Below are positions 14,801-25,200 of a DNA stretch of 64,000 bases, piece by piece; position 1 is the first letter of the stretch; each line of letters opens with the position of its first letter. A model generated the notes under the pieces. The model had not been told where the DNA came from, made no database searches, and was given only the letters and a program-made list of their open reading frames with translations. The stretch is from Ophioderma brevispina (Eukaryota > Echinodermata > Ophiuroidea > Amphilepidida > Ophiodermatidae), in the NCBI GenBank assembly GCA_023653785.1, contig JAMKCH010084889.1:1-64000 (forward strand), in the 5' to 3' direction. Position numbers and translations under genes: made by a program.

Positions 14801-15000
14801 GCCCGTGTATGTTAATACCATCATGACCTACTTCCTCCAAATCTTGATATCATTTTTTCATGACGCAGACAGAGTCCATCCCTAGGAAACGCGATCATCT
14901 ACGGAACCTGTAGTTTTAGACAGACAAATACCAGATTGCTGAAAACCCTTAGGATCCAGGTGCCCTGTTATGTAATTCGTTGAATGACCGTCTTAACAGT
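10920..15000 (+). mobile_element. Decayed CR1/L2-like LINE
   Basis: The plus strand reads an endonuclease domain at 11,220-11,650 (GGGASLFI, a YRPETF block, CYILGDNNIDLL), continuing with RITETTATIIENI and SDHFPV at 11,736-11,753. RT remnants follow: QFGFRP at 13,893-13,910, a KAFDALDH-like block at ~14,000 and a broken FADD region at ~14,240. Many stops and shifts and a 41-A run at 11,777-11,817 show it is dead. Clade is inferred from motif style. Confidence 0.75.
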
Positions 15001-15372
15001 TCCATCCTTGCGTTTTTAAAGCTATCTCAAAAACAACTATTGATTTTTATTCTGCAACTGATTGTCTTATTATTTGGGTATCTCCCTTATACGTTTCATT
15101 AATATATTTAACGTTGTTTTTTTTTCTCTCTGTATTTTTGGTCGCACCCTTATTTTCCCCTGTGCTCGTAATTTATCATTGTATGTTAATGCCTTTACCA
15201 AATTAGTTTCATACTCATGTTTTTAATATGTAACTTATGCATGGATGCCACTAATTAACACGCCTGCGTTTTAAGTGGCATCCACTTCTCTTGCATATTG
15301 TATACTATTTCTAAATCAGTTTTGTTTTATTTAATATGTTCATATTTTATATTTGTATTTGTTTTATATTTA

Positions 15373-15755
15373 TGGAGCGAGTTGATATGGGATGAGTCAA
15401 TACTGGAACGAATTAGTATGGACAATTTGCTATGGACGAGTTGGTATTGGGAGAGTTGATGCGTGGCGCGTTAGTGTTCTTTAATGGGCATCTTTGAAGT
15501 GTTCGTCAAAATAGATTTTGTTACAAAGTGCGCTGAAGCTGTCCCGTTTTTGTTTTGTCAAAAGAGCTTAACGCAGTTCGTAACAACTTCGTGGGGAGTA
15601 AGGTTCTTAAATGGAAAATCTGAGAAATTTAATCACTTTTTAATTTTGTTATGAAGTGCGTCGAAGTTGTCCCTTTTATGTTCTGTCACAAGAGAGATTA
15701 ACGCAGTTCGTAACAATTTTGTTACAAAGTGCGTTTTTGTTATGAAGTGCGTGCC
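15373..15755. repeat. Second copy of the GAGTTGATATGGG / TTGTTACAAAGTG repeat
   Basis: GAGTTGATATGGG-type units lie at 15,373-15,470 and palindromic CGTAACAATTTTGTTACAAAG at ~15,700-15,730. Related to 1,380-2,145. It ends about 10 bp from the candidate exon at 15,761. Confidence 0.6.
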
Positions 15756-15760
15756 AACAC

Positions 15761-15882
15761 CTTCAGTATGTGGAATGGATGTGTATAAGGATTTGATGAT
15801 AGTGAAGAGAATCGCCTCGGTTGGAAGATCCACCACATCAGTTGACTTCCTCGATATGACTATACACATTGAGGATGGCTCT
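15761..15882 (-). CDS. Candidate B1 exon of module 6 (phase 2 to 1)
   Basis: 122 nt lie between an acceptor (GTGGATAG, with a T-rich tract ~15 nt upstream) and a weak donor (GAAG|GTGTTG). It reads EPSSMCIVISRKSTDVVDLP, then TIIKSLYTSIPHTEG, which recalls the strand and I-P ends of B1 exons. Both phases fit. It has no C-x4-C pair and no terminal cysteine. A dispersed repeat begins ~10 bp past the donor. The antisense strand is also open, so this is tentative. Confidence 0.38.
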
Positions 15883-16276
15883 CTATCCACTTCCACTTCT
15901 TAAAAACAGAAAATTACATTTTGACCAATTTAACTAAATGTTCATAATTAAAAAAAATCAATGAGATATTCAATTAGTTCTTTTTGATTTAAAAATGTGA
16001 ATAATGTAGTGGCAAAAGATTGAATCACAAACGTGGTTTTTAGAGAAAGGGTAAAAAAGTTGTTTTGCGAAAGGGCTTACGTACACCTTTTTTCAATTAA
16101 AGTTAATTAATAATTAAGAAAAAGTAAAGATGACATTTGAACGATATTACCTCTTTTTCGCGAAAGTGCCAAAATGGATCTTAGCCCCTTTGCATATATA
16201 TAAATATAAATATAACAAATACTGCTAATGAACATAATTATTTCCTTGGTTTAAATCTGCAAAACTAAAAACTTAC

Positions 16277-16316
16277 TTCAATTTTATGTCACCAATATTC
16301 TTCTCATGATCTTCAT
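16277..16316 (-). CDS. Mini-exon of module 6 (phase 1 to 2)
   Basis: This 40-nt exon has an acceptor CATTTTACAG and donor TGAA|GTAAGT. It encodes EDHEKNIGDIKL with carried bases on both sides. It is equivalent in place, phase and length class to the 43-nt exon of module 3, which supports both calls. Confidence 0.68.
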
Positions 16317-16781
16317 CTGTAAAATGAAAAGAGTGTTGCGAGTAACTCCATACACCAACACACTAAAAGGGCAACAGACATTTTCCAAATCAATACCACT
16401 GTATTTTGTTCATGATGACCTGAATAAGAATCCCGTTTTAATAACAGTTCATCAAACGCAGCTTGTGTAAAACAAGTTTCTGAAATGTCAACTTTTTTTC
16501 AGACACCATGTCCTTTTGAATGGAATCTGGATTTATTCTTTTTAGATTGGTGTGATAACATTCCTGTATAAGGTTTATGCACATGATAAAACACAAAGAG
16601 ATGTATGCTAATTCATTCCATAAAGGAAACGTGAGCGAAATTGCGATCATAATATTTCACACAATAAAACAATTGTGATTACATCTGTCAAAAGTGACCC
16701 TAATTAACAATGTAAAGTTCAAATCCTGAAGTGTTTAGAATTAAAAAGTTGCTATTTTTACTAATATGTTATCAAACTTAC

Positions 16782-16994
16782 TGTACGTAAATGCACTCAA
16801 ATCTTCTTTGAAATACCAATTCTCAAATCCTAGTCGGAACCAATCGCCATCACACTTATCTATCTTCATCCAGACAGTGAATGACCTGCTAATGACCCCT
16901 AGGTCAAGGGTCAAACAACAGCCAACACCAGCACATGATTGGTCGAAGAAACAATGGTCTTCAAGTTCTGTTGGAATTTTGACTCCAGTACACC
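16782..16994 (-). CDS. Exon: six-Cys domain of module 6 (phase 1 to 1)
   Basis: This 213-nt exon has an acceptor GCCGTATAG and donor TACA|GTAAGT. It reads CTGVKIPTELEDHC, then C-AGVG-CC, then MKIDKCDGDWFRLGFENW. The spacing is 12-5-4-0-20. The usual CP start is CT here. It ends in phase 1 after DLSAFTY, as in module 3, and is followed by a mini-exon. Confidence 0.85.
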
Positions 16995-18220
16995 CTATAC
17001 GGCAATACCAGATTAGTTATTAGTTAAAGCTGGACAATTCTGCAAACATACATTTAAAGATCTTAAAGTGACACCGAATTATCAGCCTTGTCTCCATGGC
17101 TCGTCGTATCAATTTGTCATCACTGAAAACCCTTACATCGGTAGGTTTAATTTTGTTGAATGATATTTCTTTTGAAAGAAATTAAAAAAATATTTGGTTA
17201 GCTCATTTTCAAGTCATACATAGTATTCCATACTGGCGTACTACCAATAAATGCTTATTACATCAAATCGACAAATCAAATTCTACTGAAACTTTGGTAT
17301 TGAACATTTTAGTTTTCTTTAGTTCAAACATACACATATTTTGAAATATCAGTGATATTTTTAAAGGTTTGGCATAAATTGTATCTAACATAGATAGAGA
17401 GCAACAATTTGACATTGAAATAACATGTACTTTATTTGATTAATATTTCACTCAGCTAATCCCAGGGCACTTCCACATGGAAAAACATTTTCAATCCAGA
17501 TTAAACTTTTCAACAATTCCTTGGTGTAGTTCTTCATGGCAAATTAAAATCATAATTCTTTTAGTAGAGCTATAGGATGCAAAATACAGCTAAATACAAT
17601 GTACAGTCAGGGTAAGATTGGAAACAAGAGCAAGCTTTGTTACATTGTTATGGTCGTGTTTAATTTTATTTTGTCTGCTGCCATTTAAACCACAGTGACC
17701 TCTTGTGGTGGCCTATTTAACATAAGTGGTAGTGGTACATCCACTCTGTAAATAACCAACCATGTCCTCTTTTGTTGGGGTGATCTCTGGGTGGTCCATT
17801 ACTCAAAAATGGCAGTAGTACATCTATACTAACACCTAAGTCTTTCGACAACCAAGCAACTGGCATACTTACTTTTTGTTGGTATGATCTCTTTAGGTGG
17901 TCCATTACACATAGATGGCAGTATTACATCCATACTAACACCTAGTCTGTTAACAACCAAGCCACGGGCATACTTACTCTTTGTTGGAGTGATCTCTTTT
18001 GGTGGTCCATTTACACATAGATGGCAGTAGTACATCCATACTAACACCTAGTCTGTTAACAACCAAGCCACTGGCATACTTACTCTTTGTTGGAGTGATC
18101 TCTTTTGGTGGTCCATTACACATAGATGACAGTAGTACATCCATACTAACACCTAGTCTGAATATTTATTAATCTTACCCTGGAGATAGCCAGCGGACAC
18201 AAGTGTTGAAAAAAAAACGT

Positions 18221-18293
18221 GCACTTGGCCGGATTCGAACCGGCGACATCTGTATTGCTAGCACGGCGCTCTAACCAACTGAGCTATCAAGTC
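18221..18293 (-). tRNA. tRNA-Ala(AGC)-like pseudo-tRNA or SINE head
   Basis: The minus strand has a perfect A box (TAGCTCAGTTGG, 18,275-18,286) and B box (GGTTCGAATCC, 18,231-18,241), a pairing T arm and D arm, and a CTAGCAA anticodon loop giving AGC. A T9 pol III terminator follows at ~18,210. The acceptor stem pairs poorly in register (only ACTTG/CAAGT match, offset by one), so it is probably a pseudogene or SINE head rather than a working tRNA. It lies inside the 105-bp array. Confidence 0.55.
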
Positions 18294-18330
18294 TGGGTTG
18301 GTAGAAGAGCGATAGATATCATCCTACCTG

Positions 18331-18350
18331 AAAAAAAAAAAAAAAAAAAA
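18331..18350. other. Exact A20 run, possible assembly spacer
   Basis: Exactly 20 A separate the tRNA-like segment from the resumed 105-bp array. Its length equals the runs at 20,281, 57,805 and 58,147. Confidence 0.5.
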
Positions 18351-18397
18351 TTTCATAACACCTAGTCTGTTGACAACCAAGCCACTGGCATACTTAC

Positions 18398-18514
18398 TCT
18401 TTGTTGGGGTGATCTCTTTTGGTGGTCCATTACACATAGATGGCAGTAGTACATCCATACTAACACCTAGTCTGTTAACAACCAAGCCACTGGCGTATCT
18501 GGAAGCTTCACCAA
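18398..18514 (-). CDS. Exon: fused B2 and linker of module 5 (phase 1 to 1)
   Basis: This 117-nt exon has an acceptor TTGTACCAG and donor AAAGA|GTAAGT. It encodes GEASRYASGLVVNRLGVSMD, then LLPSMCNGPPKEITPTK. It aligns with the 41.4-kb exon (ASQFAINAIIRKLG; one cysteine; Pro-rich end). It ends with a carried A, which with GG of the next exon gives Arg. Its last ~100 nt plus the first intron bases are the founder of the 105-bp tandem array that follows. Confidence 0.72.
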
Positions 18515-18930
18515 CTGGTACAAGCAAAAAGAATGCATGCATTTGTTTTACTTTTAAGAGTACGTAGTACATGTTCAAATAAAATGTTGAATCTGATATT
18601 TGATACAAATTCAGATTTGCATTATGGTGCTCTTCTATTTTTTAATTCCAATTTAGTATGGAATTAATATTGACTTACGACAATTGGGTTAACCAAAGGT
18701 AACAGTTATCAAAATCATCAACAAAGGAAAAAATTAGTAAACATTTTACTGTGAGTAACAAAAGAACATCAGCAGTCAGTTGCTGATTACTGCGTCTGCT
18801 ACATTTAAAAAAAATTAAAACATTCATTCACTTCAGCAATTTTTGAAATTTTAATTTCTTCTCTATAGCTACCAAAATAAAAAACTATGACAACACTATA
18901 ACAACACAATCCAACATATTATTTACTTAC

Positions 18931-19117
18931 TAAAATCATAGACTCATTCAATTGTATAATCTGGCATACAGTACAGATTGAGAGCAGAGAAACTATCCAA
19001 CACTGTTATCTCTGGTAGACATGTTCGTGATATAGATACAGCTGGAGTTGAAATGTAGGAATCTGGTAATGGGTGTCTCGTGTCTTGTTTAATTTGTACT
19101 TGATGTAAGTGTCATTG
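18931..19117 (-). pseudogene. Decayed tandem copy of the module-5 B1 exon
   Basis: It matches the neighbouring exon from its acceptor (GCATTGTTAG) to its donor (TTTTA|GTAAGT). It reads NDTYIKYKLNKTRDTHYQIP and then shifts frame before the C-x4-C region. A TGA stops the distal part. Both splice sites are kept although the coding frame is lost. Confidence 0.7.
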
Positions 19118-19140
19118 CTAACAATGCACACTTTACTTAC

Positions 19141-19322
19141 CAAAATCAAACACCCATTCAATCGTACCCTCTGGAGTGCAATATGGAATGAGAGCAGAGA
19201 AACCATCCAATAATGTTATCTCTGGTAGACATGTCCCTGATAGACAAAGCCTGAGTTTGAATGTAAGCATCAGGTAACGGTTGTCTTTTGTCTTGTCTAA
19301 TTTATACTTGACGTAAGTGTCA
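19141..19322 (-). CDS. Exon: B1 segment of module 5 (phase 2 to 1)
   Basis: This 182-nt exon has an acceptor ACATTGTCAG and donor TTTTG|GTAAGT. It encodes TYVKYKLDKTKDNRYLMLTF, then C-LSGT-C, then a hydrophobic strand, IPYC and TPEG. The C-x4-C pair and the I-P-x-C end match modules 1 and 2. The polypyrimidine tract is weak, but the phase fits the Cys exon above and the 18.5-kb exon below. A decayed tandem copy lies immediately downstream. Confidence 0.75.
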
Positions 19323-19731
19323 CTGACAATGTTTTCTGCGATAAGTTGACCCCATTGATAACTGCAGGGATAAATATTGGATTGAGTCTTATTAAACGGT
19401 AGCATGACATTGCTGTAGAGTTGGAAAACTGAGGGTCATCCATCCAGAAATTGAATGAGCACACGTGACAAAATGAAATCCTCGCAATTAGCAATACAGT
19501 GAGCCGCCAGTTCTTGCCAGTCTCATTTTGACCACAAGAGTGGGCATCATCATCCCGTCACCATTGGATTAACATATAAGTGTTGAGGTATTATATTGAA
19601 AACAGCTCCACCATGCCTCAACAAAGGAGTTCATATGATCAATAGAAGGAAATAGGATTTAGTTATTGTAAATAGTCATTGTACCGTGCATTCACATGCA
19701 AAGCAGCATATTGACAAATCAAACGAACAGT

Positions 19732-19743
19732 GACATGTTCCTG
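19732..19743. repeat. Left target-site duplication of the LINE
   Basis: GACATGTTCCTG is identical to 22,481-22,492 and directly abuts the 5' end of the inserted element. Confidence 0.85.
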
Positions 19744-22480
19744 CATGCATTGTGCCAAAAGTTAATTGTGTGGCGTTATAAGATGTTGAGGATTCTAGGG
19801 TTTTATGAGATCTCTTGAAATTTGAGATCAGGAAATTTACCCAAGCTTTTGGTAAACAGAAAGCTCATGCTCGCAGATTGCGTATTAAGAATTTGGAAGA
19901 TGTTGTAAAAGCTAGCGGCAGAGCATAATTTGAATGTTAATCCAAGTGATCAGACAAGGGAAAGCTGTGAGAAAGCAAAAACATGAGCTCAAGACAGAAT
20001 ATGACTATATTACTCAAGGTATACTTGTCAGATCAAGGGCAGAATGGGTGGAAGATGGGGAAAAACACCAAATATTTTTTTTAAATTTGGAAAAATCCAA
20101 TACGATTAAGTCTACTATTCGTACAGTATTAAAGGATGTCGGTAAAGTTATTACAGGTAGTGAAGAGGTGTTGTCAGAAATTAAAGAGTTTTATAGTAAT
20201 TTTTAGTCTGCCAAAGATGTGAATCTTTCGGGTGACGATGCAAGATTGTTTTGTGATAATTTAAGTATCCCAACTCTTACAAAAAAAAAAAAAAAAAAAA
20301 CCCAACTCTTACACCAGATGATAGTGATAAGTGTGAGGGCCTTCTCAGTATGGATGAGTGTTTTAAGGTCTTAAATACATTTGGTAATGATAAGGCACCT
20401 GGTAATGATGGTTTAACTGCTTTATTCTATAAAACATATTGGCATCAAATTGGTAATTATGTGGTTAATTCTTTAAATGCAGCTATGGAAAAGGGCGATT
20501 TAAGTAACAGTCAGAAGCGAGGGATCATAACATTGATCTTGAAACGGGGTAAAGACAAGAGGAAAATTGGGAGCTATCGACCTATTACTTTATTAAATGT
20601 GGATGTTAAGATTGCTTCAAAGGCGATTGCAGCTAGATTGCAAGAAATTTTACCTAATTGGTCAAGAACAGACTGCTTTTGTTAAGGGTAGATTCATTGG
20701 TGATCCAGTACGGACAGTCCATGATATTTTGTACTTTACTAAACAGCGTAATATTCCAGGAAGTTTGTTGACTGTTGATTTTGAAAAGGCCTACGATTCT
20801 GTTTATCATAAATATTTATTTAAATTCTTAGATATATTTAAATTTGGGGAGTCATTTAAGAGGTGGATTATAATGTTTTACAAGAATAATCTAAGTTGTG
20901 TTGTGAATAATGGAGTGTTCACCGGGTACTTTAAAATTGATAGAGGCCTCCGTCAAGGGGATCCATGTTTTTTATTTGTGTTGGCATTGGAACTACTCTT
21001 AATCCACATTCGTACTAATAAGACCATTAGTGGCCTTCAGATTCATGAGGACCTCCAGCTGAAACTTGCTTGTTATGCAGATGATATTACATGTTTTGTT
21101 AAGGATATTGTCTCAGCTGGGGAAATCCAAAAGGTTCTGGAGAGCTTCAGGGTTTATTCGAGTATGAAAGTTAATTATGATAAATCGGAAGCAATGTGGA
21201 TTGGAAGTAATAGAGCACGGAGGGATAGCCCTCTACAGTTAGAGTGGACAGATAAGGTTAAGATTATTGGTATTTACTTTACATATGATAATAAATTAAT
21301 GAACACATTAAATTATGATGATAAGTTGAAGGATTTGAAAAGGCTAACAGCCTTATGGAAACAAAGGGATCTTACACCCTTAGGTAGAATTGTCATAGTA
21401 AAAAGTTTTGGACTATCAAAGTTTCTTTATACATCATCTATGATTTCATTGCCAGAGGTAACTCAGAAGAAAATTAATGCTATAATATACCATTTTATTT
21501 GGAATGGTCCAGATAAGATAAAGCGTTCTGTGATTTCTTTGGGGTATGATAATGGTGGCCTGAAGATGTTTGATCTTAAAGCCATAGTCCAAGCTCAAAG
21601 TGTTATGTGGGTCAAACGTTTTTTATCTCCGTATGACGCTGGTTGGAAAGAAATTTTGATAATGTACCTAGACAAGGTTGGTCGCGATTTACTTTTTCGT
21701 GCCAATTTTGACATGTCTTAAATTCATATTACCATTCCACCATTTATCATCAAGCGCTTACATTATGGAGTAGCATTACTCGTGTAGAGCCTGAAAGTCC
21801 TATTATGATTCAGCATCAGATGATATGGAATAATAGATTTATCCTTATAGGTAATACATCGGTATATTATCATAAGTGGGTAAAAGCTGGTATTTTAAAA
21901 ATCTTTTTAGTAAATTTATATTTGATCTGTTTGAATCCTTTGTCAAAAGTTCATAATGAGGTACTAGTATTTGGTATGTACCGTCTAAATTGATGTGTTC
22001 GCAATTGATTGCCTTATATGTATATATATTTATTTTGTACTTGTTAGAGGGATTAAAGGTGCATTTCGTGAATATAGCTTTCCCCTAGATTAGTGGTAAA
22101 GAGGCAATTGGTTTTGTTTTGCGTGTGCGTTTAATCTTAATGTACATTTAATCTTCGTTTTTTACAGTTCGGTGACCTTTGGGGCAGTGTGAAATTAATA
22201 AAATCACTCACTTACTCATTATAGTGAGATACTAAATTTATCTGAGGTTTTGGTGTTTTTTCTTGGTGTTTACGATCACTACAATCACGAATTGCATCTT
22301 TAAAATTTTAATGTACTTGTATATTTAAATGTCCCTCTGTTTTATATTGGTGTGGTGCTCTTGTGGGGTCAGTGTTTTGGTGGTGTGTGTGCGGGCGGGT
22401 GAGAGTGTTTTTTGATGTTTGTTTGTATCTGTATGCTCTTATGTTGGACAATGAATAAAATAATTTAAAATACAAAAAAA
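19744..22480 (+). mobile_element. 5'-truncated L1/Tx1-like LINE with 12-bp target duplication
   Basis: The pol ORF is read in pieces on the plus strand. Before 20,206 it reads SRAEWVEDGEKHQIFFLNLE. At 20,350-20,685 it has NDKAPGNDGLTALFYKTYW and the YRPITLLNVDVKIASK block. After a frame shift near 20,660, 20,680-21,720 has TAFVKGRFIGDP, FEKAYDS, GLRQGDP and the catalytic YADD at 21,074-21,085. The element ends in an A-rich tail and is flanked by GACATGTTCCTG on both sides (19,732-19,743; 22,481-22,492). A TAG at ~20,205 also breaks the frame. It sits antisense in the intron between two module-5 exons. Clade assignment is from motif resemblance only. Confidence 0.9.
20281..20312. other. 20-A run plus 12-bp duplication inside the LINE ORF
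   Basis: Exactly 20 A (20,281-20,300) separate two copies of CCCAACTCTTAC. Removing 32 bp (the A run plus one copy) restores a continuous reading frame across the LINE protein. This looks like two contigs with a 12-bp overlap joined through an artificial A20 spacer. Confidence 0.7.
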
Positions 22481-22492
22481 GACATGTTCCTG
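22481..22492. repeat. Right target-site duplication of the LINE
   Basis: GACATGTTCCTG follows the A-rich tail of the LINE directly and matches the left copy exactly. Confidence 0.85.
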
Positions 22493-22784
22493 AGTAATAT
22501 TTGTATTAGGCGGACACGGTATGTTAAATTTTCTCCATGATGTATCAGGAAAACATCGCCTCTCCAAGGCAACCGTTGGCGGCGCCACGTATTGCAAATA
22601 GTAAGAATTAGGTACTACCATTATAACAATATCTCCTCTCCTATTTATTAAAGTTCTATCAGTTTACCAAGGGTTGACATTGTGTAAAACCATTACATGA
22701 ACTCCGTGTCCATCGAAGACACTTGTGTCCATCTTGTCTGCTCCCTCTCTCACTTAGAATTCTCAACAAAATTGAGAAACTCAC

Positions 22785-22998
22785 CTTAGAAGTGACACTT
22801 CAAAATTCCACTTCTCGAAACCAACACTTAGCACCAATTCACATGGGTCGACAGAGAACCACATCTTAAGATTACGACTGATAGATCCAAGGTCAACATT
22901 TAAGCAGCATTCAATGCCAAGACACTCAGCACTGTATTGACAAACACCTCCTGGCAGAGTGTCTGACACAACAGGTGGATCTGGCAAATGTGGACAGG
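22785..22998 (-). CDS. Exon: six-Cys domain of module 5 (phase 1 to 2)
   Basis: This 214-nt exon has an acceptor TTTTCTCAG and donor CTAAG|GTGAGT. It reads CPHLPDPPVVSDTLPGGVC, then C-LGIE-CC, then FSVDPCELVLSVGFEKW. The spacing is 17-5-4-0-20. It ends soon after the W motif (NFEVSLL), without the long tail of modules 1 and 4. Its AG plus T of the 19.3-kb exon gives Ser. The intron below holds an L1-like LINE insertion. Confidence 0.87.
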
Positions 22999-23024
22999 CT
23001 GAGAAAAAAATAATATTGACACTA

Positions 23025-23136
23025 AGGTTAATAACATTCAAGCAGCATACAATGCCATGACACTCAGCACTGTATTGACAAACACCTCCTGGCAGAGTGC
23101 CTGGCACAATAGGCAGGTCAGTCAAATGGGGACAAG
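23025..23136 (-). pseudogene. Truncated tandem copy of the module-5 Cys exon
   Basis: An acceptor (TTTAATCAG) is followed by CPHLTDLPIVPGTLPGGVC and C-HGIV-CC, close to the parent exon, then the similarity breaks into intron sequence before the sixth cysteine. The duplicated block included ~30 bp of upstream intron. It has no donor of its own and runs open into the parent exon, with the parent acceptor lying inside the same open frame. Confidence 0.7.
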
Positions 23137-23194
23137 CTGATTAAAAAAGAGATAATATTGAGATTATTTTAATGACACTTAAGTTAATATATAA

Positions 23195-23580
23195 GACATG
23201 AAGCTTTTCATGCCAAGCCTTTCAGCACTGCACTGATGAGAGGACACACCCCTGATAGGATGTGTGAGGTGAAATGTGGGTTCATCAATTATTCAAAGAA
23301 AGGAGGTTATTACTGATGGAAGCCAAGTTAACATTCTTGCATCGTTCATTGGATTACATTGACAGACAAATTGAAGACATACAGCGTTGAGTCTAAAAGA
23401 GTACGACCAAATGAATTTTTATAAGGAAACCTTATTACCAAATTGTTTGTTTTCGTGACGGTGTCCATTTTTTCCCGAACAAATTGCATACCGACCAGCC
23501 CATTACTATGCAGTGTGAGGGCTTCAAATGGATTAACACATTAAATTCTTTTGCACAGCATTCAAATGCTAAGCATGGCC
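23195..23580 (-). pseudogene. Two older relics of the Cys exon
   Basis: Segments near 23,205-23,275 and 23,530-23,575 keep recognisable pieces of the C-x5-C region of the 22.8-kb exon (the 'cattcaatgccaagacactc' block in plus-strand form) with many indels. They extend the tandem series to about four copies of decreasing similarity. Confidence 0.4.
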
Positions 23581-24665
23581 CGTGTTGAATGATAACGTAT
23601 GATTACTTTAGATTCAATAAATGTTGTTTGTGTTTCTAGTGTGCTCTGTTATTTATATTTCGGAAGAAATTTACTTGATGGAAATCAAGCACCTTGAAAA
23701 GAATGCTGCAAATTGTCGCTTCAAATTGTGTTTATTTTGTACTTAAAATGTGTTTCATTTGTATGTGCAGTAATTGCTACCATTAAATATTATATTGAGA
23801 TCTGTGTTGTCATTGTAAGTCGTACCTGAATTTTATTTCACATGTGTAATTAATGGAGTGTATGCATACACCATTAGTTTTAGAACTAAAGATTTCTGAA
23901 TACAAAGTTATTTGAAATAAAATAATGATGACTACTTGCACTCAATCTCTAAGTTTACATATAAGCAACTACATGATAAGGCGAGTTTCAATTGTTTGCC
24001 ATTCACCTTTCAATTCTGATTGGTTTATGTCAATTTACAATCCGCAAGTTTTATTTAATTCGTTTAAAGAGACATGTGGAGATTTCCAGGAAGAAGCGCC
24101 CCCAATTTTTCTTGAACCCCGGTTTTTAACAAATTTGGAATGCTTACCAATGTATTAGATCACACCTGAAGTGAATAAGCCGAATACACTGTCTTTGTAT
24201 ATGAAGATGATGATTTAGTAGTTTCTGTCGTGCACGACAGAAAGTCAAAGCATGGTTTTCTATGGGGAACGATAACGATAGCAGGCAAGTTCATAACAAG
24301 GTTTTCCGTTTTCTTTTGCACCTGTTTGTCCAATAAACCTTCGGAACGTTCTCGGTAGGTGGTCTACAACCGATCCAATGAAATTTGAGAGAAATTTGTA
24401 TCCCTATTTGTAACTCTAACACATATCTCTGAATTGAATGTCTAATTTCATACCATGCACTTACCACACACATATCGGTCACACCATGAAAATGGAACAA
24501 AATACTTTCAGTACGTTAATAGAGTGTACTGGAAGGAAACTGCTATAGACACCACTATTTTTCCTACATTCTTCTCATCACCTCTGACCATATCTATTAC
24601 AAGAACACACTATTCTGGTCTGTTAACTGGTTGAGTATGTTTTCGTCATCTCATATGTTCCTTAC

Positions 24666-24717
24666 CTGGTTCTTCACCATCTAAGATCAATCTGATACAG
24701 GAACACACTGCTGTGGG
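24666..24717 (-). CDS. Linker exon duplicate, copy 1 (phase 0 to 1)
   Basis: This is the same length (52 nt), acceptor and donor as the copy at 24,790. It encodes PTAVCSCIRLILDGEEP; a small compensated indel changes the middle residues and adds a second cysteine but keeps the frame. With its sister it forms a pair of tandem alternative exons, each in frame alone. It could be used alternatively or be an early-stage dead duplicate. Confidence 0.5.
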
Positions 24718-24789
24718 CTTATCATGTTAAATGGTACACACTATAGGGACCCTAGCCAGTATGTTTCCATCGCTCTTACTCATCCTTAC

Positions 24790-24841
24790 CTGGTTCTTCA
24801 CCATCTAAGATCACATCTGATACAGGACACACTGCTGTGGG
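24790..24841 (-). CDS. Exon: linker of module 4, copy 2 (phase 0 to 1)
   Basis: This 52-nt exon has an acceptor CATGATAAG and donor CCAG|GTAAGG. It encodes PTAVCPVSDVILDGEEP plus one base. The single cysteine and the phase-0 start and phase-1 end match the linker class. The carried G plus CC of the next Cys exon gives Ala. A near-identical copy lies 124 bp downstream in transcription. At 52 nt only one of the two can be spliced in without shifting the frame. Confidence 0.6.
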
Positions 24842-25123
24842 CTTATCATGTTAAATGGTACACATTTTGGTTTATCCGCAAGCGTACTCTATACTTTGTT
24901 CGGTCTCGAGTTTGGGGGTGACATCACTGCGCGTGTTAGGTTTTGAACAAGAGGAACGCACGCGTCGACCTTGGAATTGCAAGCATTACGCATGCGAACA
25001 AAGGCGGCGCAATCCAAACGCTCCCGAGCGAATGCAAAGTCTCGTCATGGCGTCACCCCAAACTCGAGACCGAACAAAGTATAGCCAGTATGTTTCCATC
25101 GCTCTTACTCATATTTTCCTTAC

Positions 25124-25200
25124 CTGGTTGTTTACCATCTAAGACCACATCTGGTACATAGAACACATTTCTGGGTTTGATCATGGGCACTGGTACACTC
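25124..25200 (-). pseudogene. Linker exon duplicate, copy 3, decayed
   Basis: The donor (CAACCAG|GTAAGG) and the DVVLDGKQP coding end are retained, but the cysteine region is altered and the acceptor shifted. A 47-nt reading from the nearest AG hits a stop. Flanking sequence (tgtttccatcgctcttactc) repeats that beside copy 2, so the duplication unit included intron. Confidence 0.55.

Larger units (their letters stand above)
17725..18490 (-). repeat. 105/106-bp tandem array derived from a B2+linker exon
   Basis: About six units start at ~17,831, 17,937, 18,043, 18,148, 18,357 and 18,462, with period 105-106. Each unit carries the exon end, a full GTAAGTATG donor and a TTGTTAACAG acceptor-like site. 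Because 105 is a multiple of 3, several units read through as a 35-residue repeat (VSMDVLLPSMCNGPPKEITP). Units with 106 bp or more changes lose the frame toward 17.7 kb. A tRNA-like insertion and an A20 run interrupt the array, so copy number may be an assembly artefact. Confidence 0.8.

Noticed and set aside
18221..18293. Functional tRNA-Ala gene
   Set aside because: A and B boxes and terminator are good, but the acceptor stem does not pair in register; called tRNA-like only.
17725..18490. CRISPR-like direct repeats
   Set aside because: Head-to-tail 105-bp units without spacers, derived from an exon in an animal genome.
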